From the NCBI RefSeq assembly GCF_004193775.1, contig NC_041003.1, forward strand, positions 24,916,685 through 24,980,684: a stretch of 64,000 bases of DNA, read 5' to 3'. This DNA is from Glycine soja (taxonomy: Eukaryota; Streptophyta; Magnoliopsida; Fabales; Fabaceae). The translations under genes and the position numbers were made by a program. The notes beneath the pieces were generated by a model. That model was given only the letters and a program-made list of their open reading frames with translations, was not told where the DNA came from and did not search any database. Shown piece after piece: positions 55,735 to 64,000 of this stretch. The first letter of the stretch is position 1. The number at the start of each line of letters is the position of its first letter.

Positions 55735-56582
55735 TGATGGAAGCTTGCTTGTGGAGCTTCTGTGGAGGCTGGATCTTTGATCTTCAATGAGGTCCTTCAA
55801 TGGTGATTTTACACCATGGAGATGCAGCAGAAGGCAAAGGAGAAGAGGAGAGGGGAGGCACCATCCACTAGGGAATAAGCCAAGGAAGAAGGAGCTTCAC
55901 CACCAAGAATTGCCTTGGATAAGAAGCTTGAAGAGGATGCTTTAATGGAGGAAAAGAAAGAGAGAAGGGGGGAGCACGAAATTGAAGGAATAAAAGAGGG
56001 AGAGAAGTGGAACTTTGAAGTGTGTCTCATAAGACTTTCATTCATCAAAGTTACAACAAGTGTTACACATGCTTCTATTTATAGACTAGGTAGCTTCCAG
56101 GAGAAGCTTTCTTGAGAAAACTTCCTTGAGAAGCTTCTTTGAGAAAACTTCCTTGAGAAGCTAGAGCTTAGCTACACACACCCATCTAAATAATAAGCTC
56201 ACCTCCTTGAGAAGCTTCCTTGAGAAGCTAGAGCTTAACTACACACACCCCTCTAATAACTAAGCTCACCTCCTTGAGAAGAGAAGCTAGAGCTTAGCTA
56301 CACACCCCTATAATAGCTAAGCTCACCCCCATGAAAAAATACATGAAAATACAAAAAAAAAGTCCCTACTACAAAGACTACTCAAAATGCCCTAAAATAC
56401 AGGGCTAAAACCCTATACTACTAGAATGGCCAAAATACAAGGCCCAAAAGAAAGAAAAAACCTATTCTAATATTTACAAAGAAGAGTGGATCCAACCTTG
56501 ACCCATGGGCCTTCTTTAGTAGCTCTAGCCCAAGCCTCTTGGAGTCTTCAATCCAATACCATTGGGGGGTAGGATTGCATCA
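55735..56582 (-). repeat. 3' LTR of G (subfamily 2)
   Basis: 848 bp; on the minus strand it begins TGATGCAATCC after the purine tract GGAGGGGA and ends TTCCATCA. It lacks about 37 bases that are present in the partner LTR near 62616-62652. The middle carries short AAGCTTCTCAAGGAAG direct repeats that are absent from the A/B LTRs. Confidence 0.88.
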
Positions 56583-57320
56583 TCCCCTCCACCTTGGAAA
56601 GGATTTGACCTCAAATCCCGAGGTTCTTCATACTCTAGGCTCCTTCCCTCGACATCTGTAAAAAGAGTAAAAACACATGTGTTAGTGGTGTTGGGTATGT
56701 TAGAGTAGGGTAAGGTCTGAAAACCCATTTCCTGGGCATCTTCCCATGAAGGAACATGGTTCCTCACCAACTCAATGAGTGGTGCTACAAGTATAGAAAA
56801 ATATAGGACAAAGCTTTTGTAAAAGTTTGTAAGTCATGGAAGCCCCAAATTTTTCTTATACTTGGTGGAGTGGGCCACTCAGGAATGACCTTTATTCTCT
56901 TAGGGTTCATGGGAACCCCTTGATCACTATTTGAAAAATTAAGAAAAGTGACGCAATAAATCATACCTTTTTCTGTATTTTCATATTGATTATTCCTACC
57001 AAAAAGTATGACAAACCTAAGGTGTCCCATATGAGTACCTAAATTTGTATTGAAACTAAAAATAAGAACAAACCTACCTAATGGGTCCCTATGTACACAC
57101 CCCATGAAGATGTTGGGTGCACAAGTGATTTTACAAAAGAGGGTTGCACCATTCAAAACATTCATCATACCACCTATTTTAGGGACTTGGTGCCTAATAA
57201 TACCTATTTTGGGCCCCAACAAAGCACAAGGATTTAAGCTCTTGCAAACCAAACCCTCATCCAACAATTTCTTTACTTGAGGAATAAACTCAAGCCCAAC
57301 AGGTGTGGCAATGCTAGCAA
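56583..57320 (-). pseudogene. Mutilated reverse transcriptase of G
   Basis: On the minus strand it reads FLDEGLVCKSLNPCALL-like RT start (about 57260), a shortened middle (57190-57090), FVLIFSFNTNLG where the F-x-D-D catalytic box is expected (about 57065), VIPEWPTPPS (about 56890) and a degraded RNase H junction. The shortening and the lost catalytic aspartates match element A. RNase H and integrase are absent. The purine tract GGAGGGGA at the low-coordinate end (to 56583) precedes the LTR. Confidence 0.78.
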
Positions 57321-58256
57321 GTGTCTTTTTACAAAAGAGAAAATGTGGAGGTTGTCTAAGAGGGAAAGTTCTTTAATGTTTGTCTGTATTGTAAAATGAG
57401 TTTCCTTCTTAGCTAAACTCTTGGAGGAGACACTTACCTCCTTACACTTCTCTTTAACCACTAATGGTTGTCCTTCTTCTTGGGGGTAGATTTCTTCACT
57501 AGATTCTTCCCCTTTTGCTTCTTCACTTTCACTAGAGGAAGGTGAAGTAGTAGCCTCATCTTGGCTACTATAAATGTCTTGGCTCCTCATAATCATGGTT
57601 TTTGTGGTGGGGCATTGAGAAGTAATGTGTCCTCTTCCAAGACATTTAAAGCACTTTATAGAGCTAGTTTTCTCTTGCATACTAGCCTTAGAGGCTTGCT
57701 TTTCTATTGTCTTCCCCTTATCATCTTTGGGCTTAGAAGGTGTCACCCCTAAGATGCCTTGACCTTGGTCTTTCTTTGGATAAGAGAGAGAGCCATAAGA
57801 TTTTGAAGTAGACTTCTTTTTAAGTTGTTGCTCTACCCTTATTTCCTAATCTAAGTTAGCCTCTACATTGTCCTTCCCATGGAAGTATGGTAGGTTAATG
57901 TTAGCCTCCTGAGGCTTTCTTTCCTTTTCTCTTCTATGGGAGTGAGGTCTAAGATGTGACCTATGCCTTCCTTCGTAATAGTCATGAAGTTCTTCACTTA
58001 GGCTCTTGCAAGAGTTATGACTACTATAGGAGGCATGTTTTTCTCTTTTCATTTCTTTCATTATTTTTCTTCTTTCTTCCTCTCTTATTTTCTTTCTTTC
58101 ATCTTGAGTTATTTCTTCCACTCTTTTTTTTCCTTTTTCTTTTCTCTCTCGTTTTTCTTTCCATAACCTGAGGGAACTCAACTCATCTAAGATTCTAGAT
58201 AAAGGGTCTTTATGACTAGTACCCTTGCCATTAACACTAGATGAATGATGACTCAT
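57273..58256 (-). pseudogene. gag of G with core deleted
   Basis: From ATG 58256 (minus strand) a 136-residue N-terminal gag segment runs to 57846: Ser/His-rich, then strongly charged with RKKIREEERRK, then NINLPYFHGKD. It is followed at once by the sequence after the gag core (RVEQQLKKKS, from about 57840), a CCHC knuckle (CFKCLGRGHITSQC, about 57655) and an acidic serine-rich tail. The tryptophan-rich gag core that A keeps is missing here, while A lacks the N-terminal segment kept here. The protease motif is not convincing. Frames are broken. Confidence 0.78.
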
Positions 58257-58752
58257 GTTGGTTCCTAAGTTGTGGTTCTTTCTTGTTGGAGGTTTGAAAA
58301 CAAAAGGTAAAAGAAACTATGGTTGAAACTAGGCAAAATAAACACTAAAAGAGGTGTGAAAGATAAGGTAAAAAACTAATTGGTAAAAGGAAGTCTATCT
58401 AGGCAGTTTTGACAATGGAAGGTAAAGGAAATAAGCTATGAAAGAAAGCAAGGAAAGTAAACTAGGTGAATCCGAAGAGTGTTTGGATGACCACATTCAA
58501 GGTTCCCAACAAAACACTCACTATCCTAAGGAAAAATTGCCTAAAATTATTACACACAAATGGAAGTTTGGTAACTTATTCGAGGCTCCCAACACACTTC
58601 CAATGAAAGGCCTTTTTGTTACAAAACTTAAAAGCAATGAAGGTAAGCAAATTGCAAATTACAAAATTACAAAACGGTCCTCAATTTTGGTGGTTGTTCT
58701 CTCTTTGGTGATTCACTCAATTTGGAGTGCTTCTTATTCCAATTGCTCTTAA
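58257..58752 (-). other. Leader of G, gag-proximal part
   Basis: The reverse complement of 210-704 of element A. No gene. It is interrupted at 58753-58757 by insertion of H and continues at 60948-61844. Confidence 0.75.
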
Positions 58753-58757
58753 GGTGG
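58753..58757. repeat. Target-site duplication of H (GGTGG), left
   Basis: GGTGG is repeated at 60943-60947. Removing H and one copy restores the leader sequence found at 205-225 of element A (reverse complement). Confidence 0.9.
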
Positions 58758-59670
58758 TGATGCAATCCTATCTCACAAGGGCATTGGGTAGAAGACTCCA
58801 AGTAGATTGGGCTAGAGATCCAAGGGAAGGCCCTAGGGTTCTCATGAGCCTTAGGGTATATTTTGAGCCCATGGGCTAAGTATGAGCCCGCTTATATTTG
58901 TAAATATTAGAATAGGTTTTTCCTTCGTTTGGGCCTTGTATTTTGGCCATTCTAGTAGTATAGGGTTTTAGCCTTGTATTTCGGGGCATTTTGAGTAGTC
59001 TTTGTAGTAAGGACTTTTTTTGTATTTTCATGTTTTTTTTTTTTGTCATAGGGGTGAGCTTAGCTATTATAGGGGGTGTGTAGCTAAGCTCTAGCTTTTC
59101 ATCTCAAGGAGGTGAGCTTAGCTATTAGAGAGGTATGTGTAGCTAATCTCTAGCTTCTTTAGGAATCTTCTTAAGGAAGCTTCTCAAGGAGGTGAGCTTA
59201 GTTATGAGAGGGGTGTGTGTAGCTAAGCTGTAGCTTCTCAAGGAAGTTTTCTCAAAGAAGCTTCTCAAGGAAGTTTTCTCAAGAAAGCTTCTCAAGGAAG
59301 CTACCTAGTCTATAAATAGAAGCATGTGTAACACTAGTTGTAACTTTGATGAATGAGAGTCTTGTGAGACATACTTCAAAGTTCCACTTCTCTCCCTCTT
59401 TTATTCCTTCAATTTCGTGCTCCCCCCCTCTCTCTTTCTCTCCCTCTTTCTTTTCCTCCATTGAAGCATCCTTCCAAGCTTCTTATCCAAGGCTCATCTT
59501 GGTGGTGAAGCTCCTTCTTCCATGGCTTATTCCTTAATGGATGGCACCTCCTCTCACCTCTTTTCCTTTGTCTTCCGCTGCATCTCCATGGTGGAAAATC
59601 ACCATTAAAGGACCCCATTGAAGCTCAAAGATCCAGCCTCCATAGAAGCCCCACAAGCAAGCTTCCATCA
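58758..59670 (+). repeat. 5' LTR of H (subfamily 2)
   Basis: 913 bp, TGATGCAATCC to TTCCATCA. TATA box TATAAATA is at 59311-59318. AAGCTTCTCAAGGAAG-type direct repeats occupy about 59090-59310. Confidence 0.88.
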
Positions 59671-60648
59671 AGTGGTAATCAGAGCACAAGAGCTTCAAGT
59701 AGGTGCTCCTTAAACCTCCATTAATTTTTTTTCTTTACCTTCTCTTCCATTGTTGTTTCTTCATTTTTCTCCATGTATCTCCTCACATGTCTTGTTCTAA
59801 ATGTTGTTAACATGATTCTTTAGAAGTTTCCACAAATTAAACTTGCTATAGAAACTAGATTTGATTTTCTATGGTTCAAATTTCTTGTTCTTGTTCTTGA
59901 ACCATGAATTGTGTTGAGTTTAGATTCCTTTGAGTTTTGTTTTGTTATTTTTTGTGGCTGAAACCTAAACCATAAAATTCTTACAAAAATATTAAAGTAG
60001 AAGAAAACCTCAAAAATCTAGAGTGACTTGTTCACCTATTGTAGTTTTGTCGTAGAAGTCATGTCTAGTCATGAAACTTGTCACATAAGATTTCTTATGT
60101 TGTGCTGAATTTTATTTTCTTGTTTCTTTGTCTAACTCATTTGCTCATGAGTGTATGAAATTCTTTTAGCCTATTATTTTATTTGAGTCAAATCTTTCAT
60201 GTTAATTAGTCCTTAACATGTTCATGCAAAATTCTTAGAGAGTCTTTGATTGTGAACCTTTTCTTGAACTTTTAGGTTTCCTTATGATTGTGTCTATTGT
60301 GAATTTGAGTTTTGGTGATTGAATTGCTGGCTGAAATGTTGATCCTAAGAGAATATTGAACTCCTAAAACAGTGTTAAACAATCCTAGTGAGTTCAACAT
60401 ACATAGGAAGGTTGAAAGTAAGCCCAAGGCAATCAATATACCATGCTTAAAGAAACAAATCGCTGGTGCTGGCAGCTTGGACATACAAACTTGTAAAAAT
60501 TACTGAGAATTGGTTACTTCGAATTTTGAGCTAAATTTTTTACTGAATTTTCTAGACATCTGGAAAATAAAAAAAGAAACAAGTGATTTGGATAAAAAGA
60601 AAAAATACGAAAAATCACACAAGTTGACAGGAAAATCAGTATCCGAAT
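59671..60648 (+). other. Leader remnant of H
   Basis: It starts with TGGTAATCAGAGC (59673), resembling an initiator-methionine tRNA primer site with one extra A. The remainder is AT-rich without a gene and is homologous to the G leader 60948-61844 in reverse complement. It breaks off after AATCAGTATCC, where the truncated 3' LTR begins. Confidence 0.75.
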
Positions 60649-60942
60649 TCAAAGTTCCACTTCTCTCCCTCTTTTATTCCTTCAATTTCGTGCTCCCCCC
60701 TCTCTCTTTCTCTCCCTCTTTCTTTTCCTCCATTGAACCATCCTTCCAAGCTTCTTATCCAAGGCTCATCTTGGTGGTGAAGTTCTTTCTTCCATGGCTT
60801 ATTCCCTAGTGGATGGCGCCTCCTCTCACCTCTTGTCCTTTGTCTTCCGCTGCATCTCCATGGTGGAAAATCACCATTGAAGGACCTCATTGAAGCTCAA
60901 AGATCCAGCCTCCATAGAAGCTCCACAAGCAAGCTTCCATCA
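60649..60942 (+). repeat. Truncated 3' LTR of H
   Basis: It matches the last roughly 295 bases of the 5' LTR (from about 59370) and ends TTCCATCA. It has no TATA box. Confidence 0.85.
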
Positions 60943-60947
60943 GGTGG

Positions 60948-61844
60948 TTGGCCCATTTCTTCTTGACTCAAATTCTTCAAGGGATGGCACCAATCCTCCT
61001 TCCAATTCCCAATATGGCAACCCAAAAACAAGGAAACAGAGACAAGCAATAACCAAAGACCAAAAAAAATGAAATGAAAGCTAAACCAATGGAGTTTTAA
61101 CAAGACAATTTTTCAAGGATTATTCAACAATTAAATCAATGAAAAGGACATAGAATCAAGCTAGGACTCAAAGAGAAACTTAGAATGGCTCTAGAGTAGA
61201 GTAAAAAAACAAAAAAAAAAAAGACTCAACAAACCCCTAGCTTTGGCACTTGTTTTCACAGTAATTTTAAATTGAAATTTCGGAACTAAGATTAGTATAA
61301 CATAGGCACCAATTATAGAATAATTTTTGAGACAAAACAACAAGCACACTTCCCTTTCACTTTTTTTTTCCTGGATACTGATTTTTCTGCCAAATTGTGT
61401 GATTTTTTGTATTTTTTCATTTTATCCAATTCACTTGGTTCTTTTTTTATAACTTTTTCCCAGATGTCTAGCAAATTCAGTAAAAATTTAAGCTCAAAAT
61501 TCAAAGTAACCAATTCTCAGTAATTTTTACAACTTTGTATGTACAAGCTGCCAACACCAGCGATTTTTTTTAAGCATGGTATATTGATTGCATTGGGCTT
61601 ACTTTCAACCTTCCTATATATGTTGAACTCACTAGGATTGTTTACCACAATTTTAGAAGTTCAATATTAACTTATGATGAACATGGGAACTCTAAAGATT
61701 CATGTTAACAACATTTAGCACAAGACATGTGAGGAGATACATGGAGAAAAAATGAAGAAACAACAATGGAAGAGAAGGTAAAGCAGAAAATTAATGGAGG
61801 TTTAAGGAGCACCTACCTGAAGCTCTTGTGCTCTGCTTATCACT
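60948..61844 (-). other. Leader of G, LTR-proximal part
   Basis: On the minus strand it begins after the 5' LTR with GATAAGCAGAGC, a diverged primer-binding site. It runs through sequence shared with positions 1-200 of A. No gene. Simple A and T runs occur at 61205-61222 and 61352-61371. Confidence 0.7.
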
Positions 61845-62727
61845 TGATGAAACCTTGCTTGTGGAGCTTCTATGGAGGCTGGATCTTTGATCTTCAATGA
61901 GGTCCTTCAATGGTGATTTTACACCATGGAGATGCAGCGGAAGGCAAAGAAGAAGAAGAGAGGGGAGGCACCATCCACTAGGGAATAAGCCAAGGAAGAA
62001 GGAGCTTCACCACCAAGAATTGCCTTGGATAAGAAGCTTGAAGAGGATGCTTTAATGGAGGAAAAGAAAGAGAGAAGGGGGGAGCACGAAATTGAAGGAA
62101 TAAGAGGGAGAGAAGTGGAACTTTGAAGTGTGTCTCATAAGACTTTCATTCATCAAAGTTACAACAAGTGTTACGCATGCTTCTATTTATAGACTAGGTA
62201 GCTTCCTGGAGAAGCTTTCTTGAGAAAACTTCCTTGAGAAGCTTCTTTGAGAAAACTTCCTTGAGAAGCTAGAGCTTAGCTACACACACCCATCTAAAAA
62301 CTAAGCTCACCTCCTTGAAAAGCTTCCTTGTGAAGCTAGAGCTTAGCTACACACACCCCTCTAATAACTAAGCTCACCTCCTTGAGAAGAGAAGCTAGAG
62401 CTTAGCTACACACCCCTATAATAGCTAAGCTCACCCCATGACAAAATACATGAAAATACAAAAAAAAAGTCCCTAAAACAAAGACTACTCAAAATGCCCT
62501 AAAATACAAGGCTAAAAACCTATACTACTAGAATGGCCAAAATACAAGGCCCAAAAGAAGGAAAAAACCTATTCTAATGTTTACAAAGAAGAGTGGATCC
62601 AACCTTGACCCATGGGCTCAAAAATATACCCTAAGGTTCATGAGAACCTTAGGGCCTTCTTTAGTTGCTCTAGCCCAAGTCTCTTGGAGTCTTCTATCCA
62701 ATACCTTTGGTGGGTAGGATTGCATCA
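61845..62727 (-). repeat. 5' LTR of G (subfamily 2)
   Basis: 883 bp on the minus strand, beginning TGATGCAATCC at 62727 and ending TTTCATCA at 61845. It carries TATAAATA near 62186-62193 (minus strand). Its partner is 55735-56582. Confidence 0.88.
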
Positions 62728-62732
62728 CTTGG
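62728..62732. repeat. Target-site duplication of G (CTTGG), high-coordinate side
   Basis: An exact copy of 55730-55734. Confidence 0.9.
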
Positions 62733-63587
62733 CCCTCTGAAAGTCATTGTTGGATCATCTAGATTCCAACAGTTCTTCTTTATATATGCCATGTTAATGG
62801 CAGGGCTAATACTCTCCAAAGGTCTAGAATCTGATGTGACTCCTCTAGCTTTACACAAAGCTGGGATTAAGGCTGGAAATCCAAGCCTAAAGGAGTCGTG
62901 CTAGGCAATGATAGAAATCTGGTGGGAGATGAGGTAGCCCAGATTCATGTCCATCTTCATGATAATGCCATAAATCAACTTGGCCCATTCCAGTGTGATG
63001 TTAGAAGTGTGGGAGGTAGGGACCAAGTTGGAGTAAGAAAGAACACTTTAAGTCTGAGCGAGTGTGGTCAGGTTCTTCCTGAGGATCTTTAGAGGTTGAC
63101 CATTAGCATTCAGCTCAAATCCCATCCCTGGGATGCAAAGCTTAGTTGCCAACTCTTGAGAATCAGGCCTCAAGAGTGCAAATCTGGAGTAAGCTGATAA
63201 TGTTTCCCCCTCCTCAATGATTACAGGGGTCTTCAAGAATGTATTAAGCGTGTCCTCATCAAACTTCACCAAATGGCCTCTCACCCTCACCTGCTTAGGT
63301 GATTTATCCTCGGGATCATAGAGGTTAGCATAAAACTCTTTCACAATGGCAACATCAATGCTGCCTTCAACAAAACTGGTCAATTCCTCATCCCATTTTC
63401 TTCTCTCCAGTTCTTCATTGAACTAATCAAACTCAGTGTGGTAGATTACCACATTTCTTACTGGAAGAAGCTTCCTCGGTACAACAATATCAATGTACCT
63501 TTCTCGGGCCTCAGGAGAAGTGAACTTGGATCGGTCATATCGGACCTGGGAAGGTGTGGCAGGTGCCTTTCTCTTCTTTGATTCCAT
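62728..63587 (-). pseudogene. 5' half of the accessory ORF of F
   Basis: Start ATG is at 63587 (minus strand), directly after TTCTTTTAG, a splice-acceptor-like sequence. It matches the N-terminal 280 residues of the C accessory ORF (KKRKAP, EFYANLYDPEDKSPKQ, VRGHLVKFDED, RKNLTTLAQT). In-frame stops occur near 63423 and 63052, and a TAG at 62903-62901 coincides with the TAG at 9806 in C. At 62728-62732 it is cut by G. Confidence 0.8.
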
Positions 63588-64000
63588 CTAAAAGAATAAA
63601 ATCAAACCACAGGGTTAAACAAGATTATTTCCATCAAAAACAGAAAATTAAAACTGAAAACTGAACTTGGCACTTAGCGCAGCATGCTAGGCCTAGCGCG
63701 CCTTATGTAAATTTACTCATGGGCTAAGCGCGACAGACGGGCGCTTAGCCTGAAGACACAAAATATGTTTTTCTACAGATTAGGCTTAGCGTAGCATGCT
63801 GGGCTTAGCCTAGCCTCAGCAGAATGACCCTTAGGCTTAGCACACAGGGCGCACTTAGCCTACCCATAAAAACTCAAAAACAATGAGAGAGTTGAGCTTA
63901 GCGCAGCAGGTCGTGCTTAGCTCAACCTCCTTGACACATAACAAGGGCTTAGGGAAGCAGTTGTGCTTAGCCTTATTCAAAGGACTAAAAAATAGAAGCA
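63588..64000 (-). repeat. GCTAAGC-type doublet array of F
   Basis: Doublets such as GGCTTAGCGTAGCATGCTGG followed by another GCTTAGC core occur from about 63668 to the window edge. It is the counterpart of 7551-9045 in C, upstream of the accessory ORF in both. Confidence 0.8.

Larger units (their letters stand above)
58758..60942 (+). mobile_element. Element H: internally deleted A-family insertion in the leader of G
   Basis: A full 5' LTR (58758-59670) is followed by a primer-binding-like TGGTAATCAGAGC (59673-59685), about 970 bases of leader, and only the last roughly 295 bases of a 3' LTR (60649-60942). All coding sequence and the 3' LTR start are gone. The GGTGG duplication is intact, so the deletion happened after integration. 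Confidence 0.9.
55735..62727 (-). mobile_element. Element G: A-family Ty3/gypsy element, minus strand
   Basis: The 5' LTR (62727-61845) and 3' LTR (56582-55735) are flanked by CTTGG. The internal region runs leader, gag N-terminus and zinc knuckle, then a mutilated reverse transcriptase, with no RNase H or integrase; it is the same defective plan as element A. H (58758-60942) is inserted in the leader. Without H it is about 4.8 kb, far too short for an autonomous gypsy element. Confidence 0.9.
54202..64000 (-). mobile_element. Element F: Athila-like copy on the minus strand, split by G (and by D)
   Basis: On the minus strand it reads GCTAAGC-type array (64000-63660), accessory ORF (63587-62728 then 55734-55300) and 3' non-coding DNA (55299-54202), and continues beyond D at 11919-11593. 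It is homologous throughout to element C 8900-11592. Its 5' part lies outside the window. G (55735-62727) sits inside the accessory ORF with a CTTGG duplication. Confidence 0.75.

Noticed and set aside
1..64000. Host protein-coding, tRNA or rRNA genes
   Set aside because: Every substantial frame belongs to a retrotransposon. I recognised no host gene; a covariance-model scan for RNA genes could not be run.

Overview
The window is plant nuclear DNA made almost entirely of nested LTR retrotransposons. I recognise no host gene. The organism is a dicot, most likely a legume and probably soybean (Glycine). That inference rests on the very long Ogre-type (Ty3/gypsy, Tat lineage) elements, the Athila-like elements with long arrays of a GCTAAGC motif, and their overall style; no species-diagnostic gene is present.

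Layout, using letters for the elements. A (1-3811, +) is the 3' part of a defective Ty3/gypsy element whose 5' end lies outside the window. C (3812-11592, +) is an Athila-like element that A interrupts on its left. C keeps gag and protease, has lost reverse transcriptase and integrase, and carries an accessory ORF downstream. B (4130-5101) is a solo LTR of the A family sitting inside the C gag. F (-, in pieces at about 11593-11919, 54202-55734 and 62728-64000) is a second Athila-like copy, facing C tail to tail. D (11920-54201, +) is an Ogre-like element inserted into F; its target-site duplication (TSD) is TCTAG. E (24620-46341, +) is a second copy of the same Ogre family inserted into the 3' untranslated region of D, with TSD CTTTC. 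G (55735-62727, -) is an A-family element inserted into the accessory ORF of F, with TSD CTTGG. H (58758-60942, +) is an A-family element inserted into the leader of G, with TSD GGTGG, and later deleted internally.

D is about 20.6 kb once E is removed. Its order is LTR, leader, ORF1, gag-protease-G-patch, a short intron, pol (RT, RNase H, second RNase H, integrase), a promoter-like module, a predicted 1.2 kb intron, an accessory ORF, a 100-bp tandem array, LTR-end fragments, a purine tract and the LTR. All four D reading frames are open. E has the same plan, but its 5' 10 kb is full of one-base homopolymer differences leading up to a 499-N gap. Those look like sequence errors rather than decay.

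The most interesting signals are these. The same accessory protein family lies downstream of pol in two different retrotransposon lineages, each time just after a splice-acceptor-like sequence. The Ogre accessory ORF has a private promoter-like module that mimics the LTR promoter. The 100-bp repeats contain a hairpin with compensatory changes between variants. The Athila-like elements carry a large array of paired GCTAAGC motifs. Two A-family copies share the same mutilated reverse transcriptase.
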